Both the position numbers and the translations under genes were made by a program. The notes under the pieces were generated by a model that was given only the letters and a program-made list of their open reading frames with translations, made no database searches and was not told the origin of the DNA. Shown one piece after another: positions 12,437 through 25,399 of a stretch of DNA of 64,000 nt (position 1 is its first letter; each line of letters starts with the position of its first letter). The stretch lies in assembly GCF_026151205.1 (NCBI RefSeq), contig NC_087077.1, positions 1,240,001 to 1,304,000 of the forward strand, in the 5' to 3' direction. The stretch comes from Bolinopsis microptera (taxonomy: Eukaryota; Ctenophora; Tentaculata; Lobata; Bolinopsidae).

Positions 12437-12989
12437 TACAAATTCTAATAAAAAAATTATAAATTGTTCTCATAAATTTTGTGATAATTTGTATTATTAA
12501 ACGAAAACTCGGTATTTTCTACCCCCCGTACTATGCGACAAAGTAAAAAATAGCTAGGATAATTTACACATTACCCGGTACTTCATGATATATTTTATAT
12601 TGAATTGCAATTTCTGCGATAGGACACATCCTTTTATACACATTTCTACTCCACATCCTTATTCCTACATGTAGTATTAAAACTGATGATGGGCAGTTAA
12701 TCGGCTTACATTGAAATCAAGCAATCCACTATATTTCCAGCACAAAACCGTTGGATAAGGTCAATAGTGCAGAAGGAGAAAAATCCATATCGTTTGTGCA
12801 TCAATATGATGAAGGACAAAAACTTTGTGATTAAAAAATGAGCGATAAAAATTAAAATTGGAAATATTCGACCTTCTATTTAAAGGAATTAGATTTTAAG
12901 GATAGAAACCTATTTCTGTTTTTTTTAAATAAATTTTATTGGGATTCTCAAATTAGTAAGTATTTGTATGAACTCTCGGAATGTACAAA

Positions 12990-14195
12990 TATCTCATGTT
13001 TTTTCCTCTTGTGCTCTTGATAAGACTCCTTCTATAGAAAGAGGTATAATCACAATCTGTTATGCTCACATTTTTTAGGGGTGGGCTCTTTTGAACCATG
13101 CTTTTTATTCCTGATTCCATCAAAACTTCTTTCTCTTTTGTCCGAGAAATAAGCTGCTATAACTGCCCAATTGTGCATTTCAATGATGTTGCTAGTCCAT
13201 AACATGTTATATGATGAACTTTTAGCTCAAAACCTTGATGCAAAATCCCTTCTCACAATATTTATACAAAATATTTTGAAAGTCCCTAGTATGTCTACGA
13301 ACATGATCTTCCAACTGATTTTTTACCTAAGGTTTTAAAACAACATGCACATGTTAATGATTCGCCTTTTCTATGATCATTCCTTAATGGGTTTTCAAAA
13401 CCATGTTGTGTTTTTGTAATCTACAAGACATACATGGAGTAAATAGTTCACTTTTTGGGAACGCTTAGAATCGAATAACAGTGTCTCTGATAACAGCTTT
13501 CTTTTTCCTATGCACATGGTGTAACTACCAATCTGACATGAAAAAAGTTTGGCATGTTCCTTTTGACAGGATATGTGGCGTTTTTTAACACCGGATGGAT
13601 GAAAACAAACTTTATGTTTTTGGAACGGTTTTTTTCGAGCAAAGATTTGGATATCTCACTCTTTAACATGAAAACAGAGCGCTTCTCCAAGGTGCTTTGA
13701 CTTTAATATGATTTTTAACTTGTTATTGTGCGAGTGCTTTTATATTGACAACAGGTGGCCATTGATAATCCCCATCTGGAATTGAAGACCTGAGTAGCTC
13801 TCCTTTTTCGGTTACGTCTTCTAACCTTCTTTGTAGTCCCTCCACCACCTTCATAATTTTCCGTATTCATCACAATCTGAATCGGTTGTCGAACATCTGA
13901 CGTACACATTCTTTGTACTCTGTTAACATGGTATCTTGGGGCCTTGTTTACATCGCCTGATCTTGTTGTTGCAATGCAGGTGACGTATTCTTGGACAGGA
14001 TCTTGCTTTCCAAGTGCAGAAGTTCTTTGTACAGAATCGGGCAGTAGATTGTTTGATGTGTTAACCTTGTCCAAGATGAGTTCTGGTATGACGTTCCAAT
14101 GTATGCTTTATTTAGTACTGCTAAGAACATTCTTCACATTTCTAGGACTTTCAATAAGTTGCCCTCCATCCGCAACACAAGTATCACACCTTACT
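12990..14195 (-). pseudogene. C2H2 zinc-finger gene segment, copy 2
   Basis: Homologue of the copy at 9550-10755. Its longest open stretch (13715-14074, minus) is 119 residues with a TTKKVRRRNRKRRAT basic cluster after a GGGG run. Downstream on the same strand come finger-like pieces: LCFHVKE, KNQLEDHVRRHTRD and YKYCEKGF, in different frames. Upstream, RRCDTCVADGG resembles another zinc-binding start. The alternation of frames over short distances means either a decayed gene or an indel-rich consensus. Function unknown beyond probable nucleic-acid binding. Confidence 0.5.
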
Positions 14196-17100
14196 GGACG
14201 AATTGGAGATTTTGATTAGGAATCAGGAATTTTAACGGTATATTCTGAACAGTTTGTTGAATGAATTGCACATGTTACACAGAGAGATTAAAGACTTAAA
14301 GAAATCTGCTATCATTAAAGCGATCAATTTCAACTTTCATTCAATTTTGGAAGCAGTCTAATAACCAATGTCAGGGGAATGCGAATGGTCTTTTTAGAAG
14401 GATTATTACTGCTTTTAAACACTTTTAGAGCTTAAACACGAAAAGTTGACTTGTCAAGGAATTTTATCTACAATGTGGAAATATTAATTATGATTGATAA
14501 ACCCAGTGAAACGAACAAGAAGTCCACCAATATTTTTGCATTCATATCGCCTAAGTCTGTGTATGCAATCTAATTCTTTGTTCGTGATTCCACTGCACGC
14601 ACTCGTCAACCTTTTTCACATTAATTGATGAACAATGTTTGTTATAATCACATATGCAAAGGCACTCTTGCCCTAGAACATGTAATATTCAATGACGCAT
14701 ATTTAATAGCCTTCCTTCATTCTGCTTAAAAGCAGCCAGGACTATTCGTTTCTAATCTTGTGTTCTGTTGCTTTTATCTTTCAACTTGGACTGAAATAGG
14801 AAACAGTTAAAGACCCCAGATAAGTTCTTGACTTCCGGAAATATGAATTGATTTTGTGAATCATTGTTCAATGCCCAAGTGCCTACATATAAGAGCAAGA
14901 ATACTGCTAGACAAAGGTTGACCTTTCCAAAATCTAGTATCAAATTTACAAAAAAGGAAGGAAAAAATTCTCGGCACAATCTCATCCTGACTTTTTCAAC
15001 GAAACGTACTACCTTTACTGCCCTTGATTCAGTGAGGCTGCATGATTGAGACCTATACTGACCAATCAAGCGATGGATTTATAATATTAACATCATGAAA
15101 TGTCATCAAATCTACACCAAAGTGAACGGTTATATTAGCAGATTTTGTAAGATATATAGTGTACCTGTATCTGGTCAGAACTACAGAAAGAGGTCCCATA
15201 CCCCCGTCAATAACCTTCTTCCTTACACTGTTCAGCTGTGTTCTATTGAAGAGAACCACTCTTTCACTGCAGTATCAAGGGTTACAGGAATTTTAATATT
15301 ACTGGAAATGGTAATTCGTAGTTTTGATTATTTAATTTCGATGTCATCAACATTAAATCTTTGGGTACTTTACATCTGGGTTGCATCTTGAAGAAAGATG
15401 AATTTATTTCAACATTATTAAAGCAAATATAAGCTTATATCTAATAGTCACCACTATTATCTATTGTTGCTGGCCTCGGTTACAGAAGCTGAGAGCCGAG
15501 GCGGGAATGCTGGGACAGATGTTTAAGTGTTATGATCGCAAGAGGGTCCATGCTGCATGGTGGATAAGTATCAAACTTTATAGATACTTTTAAACTTGAA
15601 GGATGATGATCAAAAAAATTTACTGCATTGTATTGTTTTAAATTTGTGACTTATAATTGTTTACGAGTGATTGTATAAATTCAAAGTTAAATAAAAAATT
15701 ACAGTTGATAAAAGGATATTGATTCAATAAAATTTCTAGAATTGGCACATTTGAAGGCAAAACAAATTAGCTGTCAGACCATCGTACATAAAAAGGCTAG
15801 CATAATAAAAAAAGGCTCTCAAATCTACCAAATGTAGCAAAATGAACTCTCGCCAACATTTCAAATTTATATCTACCCAGCCGATAATTAGCATGGCCGT
15901 AAATTTATATTGGGTACTGTGCTTTAGCATATTAACACGATATCTGAAGAGAGACTGTTCTTGTATAGTATTATGGCATGTGCATTATAAAGCATACAAG
16001 TTTGACTCTTCACTATCCTTTTGAATCTTCTAGCCAAATCCGCTGTTCGTATTTCTGTGTGTAACGTTCTTCAGAGTGAAAATAAATCCTAGCATTATTT
16101 ATAATGAGGGTATATGAGATTTTGAAAAGCCTGTAAAGTGTAAATTTGTATCTCATGATTAAGAAACCATGATAAAAGATAAGCAGTTGTACCTGTATGT
16201 AGACTATGTTAAGGTAATCATCTGAGGCTTGTAGTTAGTTACGTGCAGTTCCTGCACATTCAAACCACTGATTCGCACTGAAGTTAAACCAAATGACAAG
16301 GTGATGGTGAATTATGGGGGCCCCAGGTGGGGCATGCAAATAACAAGGAGACTTGGTGATACTGGCCCCCCGGGACATGCATAGGAGAAGGGGCTAATTT
16401 ATAGCTGTATTTACACTGTACAGCCGTTAGTACAACACAGTATTCACATATTATAGTACTGTCAATACCAATTAATTACGGTCACTAAATAGATTGACAG
16501 TACTGGACAAGTGGAAGATGAGTGAGTAGGTACAGGCAGTGGGCGTCCATCTGTGACAAATGTTACTCAACAAATTGTACTCCTGTGTTGGTATACTTGT
16601 CTGTTACTGTTGTTCTCAATGAATTCGCCATGTCAAATGATTTCGGGAAGTTAACGATTGTGGGGTTTTTCACAATAAAATAATCTGTTCTCCGTAATTG
16701 AGAGAAGAAATTAGTTTTCATACGTAATGTTTATCTGATAATCATATCACGTAAATCATAAGCTAGTTTCTGGGGTCTATTTCATTTCAGGAATCTTTTA
16801 GTATCACGGGCCTAACTGTTTTTTTTTTTTAGGGGAGGAATAGTCCAAGACTCAGTATCTCATGGAACCTAGCTTAGCTGACCACCAAGAGGCAAGAACG
16901 TGGTGGTTAATTGTTATGTGTATGTTTAGTGTACCTGTACATACCGTTTGATAGCGGAGGATTGAGGTTTCTGGGGAGGCTTGGTGATTTCATACTTCTT
17001 TTAGATAGGGTTGCGTCCCTAGGTTTATGTTCTACTTCCATCACATTGTTATACTTCTCAAGTAAACTTGTAAATCGGAACCTGGATCATAACCGTAATC

Positions 17101-20100
17101 AAAAAAAGCTCAAATATATTGATTTAAAAAGCTATACCCAATTGAAATAAAGTATAATTATAACCACAAACTTAGTCCCGCAGGCCAGGTAAGATCAATT
17201 ACCCGAGTTGAGAGTTCTCAAAAAGCCCACTGATCAATCTTACTTGAGGAATAATGTTAGTGATCCGTCCTCAGTAAAACAAGGGGAAGATAGGAAGGTC
17301 CCAGAGTGAGTAGAGGAAGGAGGTGGATGTGCTGGTTGTTTGTTACTGGCCACCTAGTGCTGCTTTTCCCCTGGCGAGGCACTTTCCTACTGTGGACTGT
17401 CATCTCCCTGTGTAAAGTTTAGTGAACATGAAGGGAGGTGTGTGTTACAGCTGTGTGTTATAGCAACATTTATTGGGCTACACATGGATACCATGTATGA
17501 CTCTAAGAATATTATCATTAAGTGTTAGCTGCTCTTGAAATTATTTTCTCCGTATAAATCTTTTCAACATTAATCTGAACGTCATTAATAATACAAGGTT
17601 TTGTTCAATGTAAAATAAATGAACTGCTTCCTGCCAACTGGTAGATTAGACTTTACCTTGGAAAGTATCGAATTATCACTGCTCCTCTTGATCTTAGATA
17701 CAGTTAACGTATAAGGAAGTGAGTTTAACAACCAAGATAGCTACGGATATTGGGTCACCCTGAGTTTATCATTATGTTTTTGTAATCATACTTTTCGCAT
17801 GTTAAGGAACTCTACTACAAATATGGATAGGGTAATATGGATAGGAATAATAATAAAGTGAAGACTTTAAAATTTATGGTCTGCTTAATCTAAACCATCC
17901 CAAAAAAAATAGGTAGGACTGGATAACTGTTGCTTGAATAAAATATCGGATAAAACACTTTTGTACTTAGAAGATTATTACTAAATAAGACAAGTTCTTT
18001 AATATTTATTGTCTTTAATACTAGGAAACCTAAATTTATCATAAGGGTCGTTTAGTCATTTTATTTATATTTATTAACAACTAAAAATAGTATGTCTTCG
18101 CCCAGCGAGTTCAGTACCTGTTTTTTAGTGAATTAACTTGAAACTTCTTTGTTGCTACAGACTCACAAATACAAGCTTTGAACAATTTTTCGTGGAGGGG
18201 GAAAATTATGGTTCTAAATTGTTCCGGGGAATTACCCCAACCCATATCTTTCCTCTCCAGTTTCACCATAATAATCCATCTGCCGCGGTAAAACAAACGG
18301 GAAGTGTTTAGAATTAGGGTATATTCTTAGAAAAAACCAAGATGTGTTTATAGATTAAGGGTTATTTTTCTTAGTAACTTGAGTTTTTATTCGGGGAGTT
18401 GGAAATATGATAAATTAGTTTTGGTCTAGGGGCAAAATCGAGGTTCCTTGAGGGTTAAAAAACCTTTTAATTTCAGGTGGGGAGGGGCGAATATTGATTT
18501 TATGGGCTGGGGGCAAATCTTCTAAATTGGATTAATCCGTTTACAAATAAAGATCTTGCTTGGGGCTTTTTAAGTTACAAGGATTCTGCTAAAAGTTAGT
18601 TTGAATGTTACCTGACACTATAAAGGATTACATGATAGCTACCAGTGGGGGAGTTTTTTGGATATTTTGGAGGAGTTGGGCCCTTACGTCCATTAGAAAG
18701 AATCTCTCTTAACGGGAGTGGGGACTCGTGGGGGCGTTGGGGGGACACCAGTTGGACATGGTTTTTTCGGTTTCCATGTTAGTCATTTTTGACACACTGC
18801 AGTCATTTAATACCTTGCATATATCTATATCTTGAATTTTTCACATGTATTCGGGGGGGGGGAGATCCATACGTTTTTCCTTTTTAATTTTAGGGATTAT
18901 AAAGTTACCTGCTTACATTATTCTTTCTCTGTGAAATCATCAAACCATAAAAGTTAACGTTAAATTGTAAATTACAAGTTGGCACATAAGTACTTTAGAG
19001 GAAAATTATTTAGGGAAAATTACCTTTAACTGTGGTTATGCCCCTTTGAATTCCCTGATTGAGTCAGATAGTTGTTCCTTTCTTAGTATTGCTCTGGCAT
19101 TTTTTTGTGGGGTTGTGTCTCAATAACGGTTTTGGATCTGTTTAGGGAAAGTTGAGATTTAAATAAAGGGACGGGGAACAGAAAAATTTGGGGAAAATGT
19201 TGTATGTCTAATTTTGACCTTTTTTATGTTTTCACTTAATACAACAAGTTTAGTGGTATTTTATTTTTTATAAAAATTCGTCAAAATGGAGTTCAAAAAA
19301 AAGCAAATAATTCCAATTTTTTGGGGGGCTTTTATTGTCAATTTATAAATCACGGCCCAACATCAATCTTTGGTTGGAAGATTTTGGATTCAGCATCATA
19401 TTTGTTATACCGCCTTAAGGGTCCACGCATCAATGACATTCTCATAAATTGTCAGGGCGAGGGGTACAGGTAGGATTTGGTAGGAGTTGGTGGTAGGATT
19501 TTAAAGGAATTAACGTGGTGGTCCTCGGTGTAACACTGTGCGGTGGTACGCGGTGTGTGTGTCTTACCACGGGGACCTGGTGGATGGTTGATAAGATTTC
19601 CAATTGTGTAGGTCTGAAGAAGCATTAGTATCGGGCGTTGTCTTCTACAGGCTATCCCGAAACTAGTGGTACCAAACCAAATGTAAAACTAAATCCCTGT
19701 TTATCTTACCGTCAACTTGTAGGTCCTAGGTAGGCTTATTGTCGTCGATCAGGAGAAGCTGATCCACTTTAAAAAGAGAGTTTCTAGTAATCTCCAAGAA
19801 TTCTCACCCATGTCTCTACCGGAGTTGACCTCAAATCCTGCGATGTTGAAACCGTGAAAATTGTGTTTACGTATGCATGCGAGGAAGCGGTTGAAACCAA
19901 AGAAGTACGCAGGAAAGCAAAATAATAAATCCACTTATAAAGTTTTGCTTGCAGGTATCGCAGAAAAAGATGGAATACGAGATACTGCGTAAAATCATTA
20001 TCCCTTGTTCAACATATTTCGTTGACTTACGTTTATTTCGTCATGTCAAGATGGATTTCTTCTCCAGCGGGTACTTAGGATGGTTTACGTGTATCAGTAG

Positions 20101-20961
20101 TAGACTGTGTGAACCGTACATTAAATTTAAAGCTTGTATAACGCTGATAAGTTATTGTGAAAGTTAATCAGTGAATTGAGATAATATTCCGGGACGACCT
20201 CAAGAAGTAAAGAAAACAATTTTTCTGATGATGAACTTACTTTGTGCATTAGTTTGTTGTTAATTGTAGGATAATCATTCCGTGTGGCGTGGAACATCAG
20301 TGCTTATCAGTTGGTTAATCAGAAGCTCTCTCCATGATTGCGTCAATTATAGTTATCCTGAGAGACAGCTGTCAGTTTAAACATTGATTTTTACTCGCTG
20401 CTAATGGCTAAAGTTAAATTGGCTTATACTAACAGTTACATTCGATAAGCTTAACTGGAATGAGGGCTTAAATTACAGATTCAAACGATAAAGCAATGTT
20501 TGGGAAAAGTTAGTTATTTCATATTAATGGAAATGATAAAATATTGCTTCAACAATCAATCACTTATTACGTTCACTATAATATTAGTCAATTAGAACAT
20601 ACCACTATACCAGGCCACGTTTGGACTCCACTTAAACTTATGCTTGACAAGCATAAGCTTTGATATTTTGCATTATAAGTGTTAAAAAATAACAGTATTT
20701 TGAATCATATTGAAGAAAATATATTCATCACTAATTAATAAGTTTCGCGCCTGACAGGTAGTTTTTAACAGGTTTAATAATCTGCAAGCAACTGTGAAAA
20801 AGCACCAAAATCAAAGTCAAACAAAAGAAATTGATAAAAACAATAATTATACTTATAACTGAATTAGTATTTCATTATTGTAAGCTAGTTAAACGCTTAC
20901 CATATAAAAGCTTATTTAAGATCCGCCAAGTAAAGTCTGGGCATTCGTTCTGATATAGTGG
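14196..20961. other. Long stretch with no recognised gene
   Basis: About 6.8 kb without a convincing exon. Short ORFs (14752-15069 minus, 15095-15391 plus, 16911-17150 plus, 19749-19934 minus) show no family signature. On + at about 19815-19925 a 36-residue stretch (TGVDLKSCDVETVKIVF...) reads like protein and ends at two stops, but could not be placed in a family. Between 18470 and 18870 there are unusually many G runs for an AT-rich background. Confidence 0.45.
18714..18744 (+). other. G-quadruplex-capable motif
   Basis: Four G tracts of 3, 4, 5 and 6 bases separated by loops of 3, 6 and 4 bases fit the G3+N1-7 intramolecular quadruplex pattern. It stands in a locally G-rich stretch with a second run of ten G at about 18852-18861. 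No gene is recognised next to it. Confidence 0.55.
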
Positions 20962-21135
20962 GCGCTCTGACTACAATACTGCGCTCTGACTACAATACTG
21001 CGCTCTGACTACAATACTGCGCTCTGACTACAATACTGCGCTCTGACTACAATACTGCGCTCTGACTACAATACTGCGCTCTGACTACAATACTGCGCTC
21101 TGACTACAATACTGCGCTCTGACTACAATACTGCG
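20962..21135. repeat. 19-bp minisatellite, nine copies
   Basis: Perfect or near-perfect tandem copies of GCGCTCTGACTACAATACT, spaced exactly 19 bp from 20962 to 21114. It ends abruptly in GCGTTTGACC. Low divergence implies recent expansion. No ORF. Confidence 0.95.
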
Positions 21136-21969
21136 TTTGACCTAAAATACAACATTATGTTGATAGGTGATAATTCTGTTTTTCCTCCACTAGCGAGCTC
21201 AACAAGTGAAACAAGTAGTTAATGTCACAAAAATATTTTCGATGGTCTACATCTTCATCAGTTCTGAAATTTATCAATTAAAATTAAATATAACGACAAG
21301 GAACATATGTGGTAAAACTCTGACAGAAAAATATATTAAATACTACGATACGAAGAATTATGACATACACTGATTACAACATTACATCATGCGACTCTTA
21401 AACATAACGCCCCACTCACTCATCTTAAAATACAACTGTAGCACAGAAACGTTGAGTTAAAAAATGCCTGGAACGCTTTTAACAACACGGAAATCAATGG
21501 TTAAAATAATTCATTGCTTAATTATCGTAATTCAGAAAATAAAGTGAAACAGTTATCATACCAAATTGTGGAGCTGATCGAGGAAGTGGTTCATCATTAA
21601 TCACAATCTGTTCGTCAGTTCGTCTAGATGGAATCTTCTTTCATGTTCGGTATACTCCACCTGAAACCCCAGTTTTAAATTTTGTAGTACATGTTGCTAT
21701 TCTACATCTAAATTACCTTTATTATCCATATTATTATTATCTGTGTGTTGAACAGGGGGATGAAACCGAGCTACTAGTAAATTCTGTCAACCAGATATAA
21801 CCAAAAGCTTGGCTACTATATTTTTGTGCAGTCATGACTTAACTTACTATAACTGTGGGTGATTCTCGATAGGATTAGGAATCCCTCTCACTATGATCTT
21901 CCACCAAACTTCATGGTCGACTATAATAGCTGTTCGTTAACCACCATCTTTTAAACCTACGTTCCATTT

Positions 21970-22076
21970 GTCATACGTTGTATGACCCGCCGCGCACGAA
22001 GTGCGCGGCTCCCCCTGTATCGTCGAAGACGATATACCACTATAGTGAAGCGACAGTGGGGGTCACCACGTGATAC
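21970..22076 (+). mobile_element. C-GAA-G hairpin repeat family, copy A
   Basis: It starts GTCATACGTTGTATGACCC and ends GGGGGTCACCACGTGATAC; the ends are imperfect inverted repeats. Inside are three hairpins: CCGCGCAC-GAA-GTGCGCGG (21990-22008), TATCGTC-GAA-GACGATA (22018-22034) and the palindrome CACTATAGTG (22038-22047). The same architecture recurs at 57795-57934, and a shortened inverted copy is at 36454-36510. The C-GAA-G triloop is a known exceptionally stable DNA mini-hairpin motif. No coding capacity; non-autonomous element inferred. Confidence 0.7.
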
Positions 22077-22150
22077 TGATACAAAGTTCCATAACTAACC
22101 TTTTAAAGAAAATTAAGATATCTGTATCATTATATTTGGAAGCTTGATGG

Positions 22151-22505
22151 ACGCACGGTTGGTATAATGTTGACACACGGTTGGCACAAAGTTGGCACAC
22201 GGTTGGCACGCGGTTGATACAAAGTTGGCACACGATTGACACGCGGTTGATACAAAATTGGCACAAAGTTGGCACACGGTTGGCACGTTGTTGATACAAA
22301 GTTGGCACACGATTGACACGCGGTTGACACAAAATTGGCACAAAGTTCGCACACGGTTGGCACGCGGTTGATACAAAGTTGGCACACGATTGACACGCGG
22401 TTGACACAAAATTGGCACAAAGTTGGCACACGGTTGGCACGTTGTTGGCGAACAGTTCACGGTTGGAACAAAGTTAATACATAGTTGGCATTCGCGTTGG
22501 CGCAA
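22151..22505. repeat. 11-bp minisatellite organised into 77-bp higher-order units
   Basis: The base unit is like CACAAAGTTGG or CACACGGTTGG. Seven variants in fixed order form a 77-bp block that repeats at 22185, 22262, 22339 and 22416 (exact 77-bp steps). All three minus-strand frames stay open across most of it (Cys/Asn/Val/Pro-rich translations), which follows from the repeat and is not evidence of coding. Confidence 0.9.
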
Positions 22506-24603
22506 TATTAAACTCGTCGATGAGTTGCGAAGCAGCTCAGAGCGCACGTCAGTGACAGCTTAGGTTACACTTACTAACATACAATTCGTAAATCATGGTC
22601 AAGTATGCCGTGGTCCGTGTGGGGCCGGTTCAGTCATTCAGTGGCGAGCATTTTGCTCTGATGTCTTAATTTTCTGGGATGCAAATGGTCTTCATGGTTA
22701 GGGTTATATCATTTAAGTTAAATTTTAACTTTCTAGTTTCGCCTTTACCAGTCAGTTGTGATATTTTACTTGTCGGTACTACATTACTACATGAAACCGT
22801 TTTAAAAAGTTGCAGTTTTGAATCCCTAGGGTCAACTCCCTTGTTAATGTTGATAGGGCCAACTCGCAGGTGATGGTTATCTCCTCTACACGTTGAACTG
22901 GAAATTTAGTGTTCGTCTTAACGTATCTCCAGGTCGTACTTTGATATACTTTACTGAAAATATGGTTCATAATCAAACTTACTCGTATGTACCAAATAAG
23001 CGTAATCACTCATCAAAGGAGGGCGCCATTTTCCTTTTGTTTAAAAGAAAACGAAAAATCGTCCGATCAGTCAAGAAATTGTGTAACTAAGCGTACGGTC
23101 AGCACAACAATTTTTTTGGGATAACAAATTAATCATTAATTTAATGGCAGGCCTGACATTTTTTCGCTCTTAAGAAATTATGAATTTTGGAGGGCGAACA
23201 TATTTGACCGTGGATTTAGAATATTAGAATCAGTGAACTTACCAAGTAGCAAAGCTTATACTCGCTGATCTGTCAGTCAGCCAATAATCTGATAACTTCC
23301 AGCAGCGGCCATCATGAAGACTGTAAGCTTTGTTCGTTTAGCGCTCCTAAAATATATTTGTTTTATTGAAGTCACCGAATTCAAAATTAACATACCGATC
23401 GATAAATTATAAGCTAAACAATTTAACAATTGACAGTATTGCAAGTGTTAAGTTACCAAGTTGAGAGCTTCATGCCTTCACTTGACCTGATCCTCCATTC
23501 AGTATAATCTCATTTTTTATTTTGGCTGTCCTCATTTGTAATTCCTCCTACCTGAAACATTGATTATGAACTTGTTCGGACTATATAGTTTTGCACAAGC
23601 ACACAATTTCATTTTAATCACGCAATGTCCAGTGAGAATAATCGAATTAAAAATATAATCATCTGTAAATCTACTGTACCCATTTGTATAGTTATACTTA
23701 TACGTCAAAACTTTATGTCATGGTTCTGCCCTAACAGCTATCTTAAAACCATGCCCACTCAGCTGCAGCGCGTTTTCACTTTTACTGTATAAAAGTAATA
23801 AAGATACCTTAACCTAGGTTTATTGACGTCATCAATCTTCCGCGTGACTCATTGCTCCACCTATGATGAGCGAGATGCAGGAACTTATTCGCTGTGCAGA
23901 TAATGCAGCGTTTTACAGATATCTAGGTTGAGGAAAAATTACAATTTCTCGAGCCTTTTCCTGACAAAAACGGCTTTCCTGAAATCACAGTTTTCACAAC
24001 GACATGAGGCACGCGTTTGTAGAACATTTAATCGTCGAGCGCGAATATGGGAAACTCACCGTATTTGATTTATTTCCCACATAAAGAACATGCGTTTCCA
24101 TAGTAATTACAGATGCGTTTCCTGTGTTGTCTGTTATCCAGTCGATCCAACTAATTCTTCAAATTTAAACATAACAATAATATAAGCTTCAAAGTTATCT
24201 TGCATGAGTTACCACGGCCACAGTAAAGGCAGTTTTGTCAGTGTTTGGTGTCAATCCTCTTTCACATGTATTTTTCGTGCTGATTTGGTGGCCATTAAAG
24301 CATTTGACCCAGTCAAAAAAGTTTCAGTTGTATACCTTATGTATATATTTTACGGTTTTTGCGGAAAGTTGCGTTAAAGTTGATACCGTGGTGTCAGTAA
24401 AATGGTACGGATAAACACATCCATCCATATCGTCTCGCTTTATTATTATATATACTATATATAGTAAGATGGCAATCAGAATATTTGTTCGTGGTAATGT
24501 TGAACAAAGCTACTAAGCTAGCTGGCACGATGTTTCCCGTAATAATAATGAACATTTTTTAAACATTTAAAACATAGAAAATCTTATTTTGAACTTTTCA
24601 AAG
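22506..24603. other. No recognisable gene
   Basis: AT-rich. A short ATG followed at once by a donor-like site (ATGAAGACT|GTAAGC near 23313) could be a tiny first exon, but no downstream exon was found. Nothing else is supportable. Confidence 0.4.
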
Positions 24604-24617
24604 CATGTAGAATGTAG

Positions 24618-25399
24618 GGGGTTTAAAGATGAACGCAAAGAAAACAGAGATCATGGTCATTGGGAAAGATACATCGCAGCACCCACTCCCAGAGAATAGG
24701 ACCATAGATATAACTGTCGATGGAAACTCTGCAAAGCAGGTCACTCAATTCACTTATTTGGGTGCCAAAAATACATCAGATGGCAAGATTGATAAAGAAA
24801 TAAGTGTCAGGATTGGAAAAGCAACCGGAGCTTTTAACCCAACTCAACAACATTTGGAAGAATAAGAACATAAGCATTAACAACAAAGTGCGAATCTACA
24901 TCGCAGCTGTTCTTACCATTCTGACCTATGGATGTGAGATATGGAACACGACTCAAGTGCAGACAAGAAGATTGGAGTCTTTCCATCAGTACTGCTTAAG
25001 AAGAATCCTGAGAGTGAGGTGGTTCCATCGAGTAAGTAATGAGGATGTTTTAAGAAGGGCATCAATAACTGCCCTTGCTGACATAATAACAACAAAACGG
25101 CTGCGTTGGTTTGGACATGTCAGTAGAATGCCTGAAGATCGGTTGCCCAACTATTTACTTGAATGGAAACCCAAGCATGGGAAGAGATCAAGAGGCAGGC
25201 CTAGGAAGAGCTTAAATGATGTTTTCATTGAGGATGCTGAGCAGAGATTGGATCGTAATGGACTCACGATTGATTGTATGAGAAGATTAGCTGCAGACCG
25301 AAAGGGATGGAGAAATGTTACCCGCCGAAGTTATATAATACAAAGTAATGACGTAGTCGACGCAGACTAATCCTTTTGGATGGAGATCTCGCCATGTAA
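24618..25399 (+). mobile_element. 5'-truncated RTE-type LINE with 14-bp target-site duplication
   Basis: Encodes the last third of an RTE-like reverse transcriptase ORF: NAKKTEIMVIGKD, TQFTYLGAKNTSDG, then after a one-base frameshift near 24840 NNIWKNKNISINNKVRIY, CEIWNTTQVQTRRLESFHQ, KRLRWFGHVSRMPEDRLP and GRPRK. It is clearly homologous to the full element at 31.5-35 kb but diverged. The insertion is bounded by identical CATGTAGAATGTAG at 24604-24617 and 25400-25413, a textbook target-site duplication for target-primed reverse transcription with 5' truncation. The ORF stop is at 25370. Confidence 0.85.

Noticed and set aside
19815-19925. Plus-strand protein-like stretch TGVDLKSCDVETVKIVF with a TGA in a neighbouring frame, considered as a selenoprotein or exon
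   Set aside because: No family match, no SECIS-like element seen and frames are inconsistent; cannot be supported as a gene.
21990-22050. Possible CRISPR-like or tRNA-like structure in the GC-rich hairpin block
   Set aside because: There are no regularly spaced repeats with unique spacers, no tRNA A/B boxes and no cloverleaf; the hairpins have 3-nt loops.
22063-22547. Long minus-strand ORFs (99-144 codons) rich in Cys/Asn/Val/Pro
   Set aside because: All three frames are open because the 11-bp repeat lacks stop triplets on that strand. No start context, domain or splice support; treated as a minisatellite.
23303-23330. ATGAAGACT followed by GTAAGC as a mini first exon
   Set aside because: No downstream exon with matching phase was found within the window.
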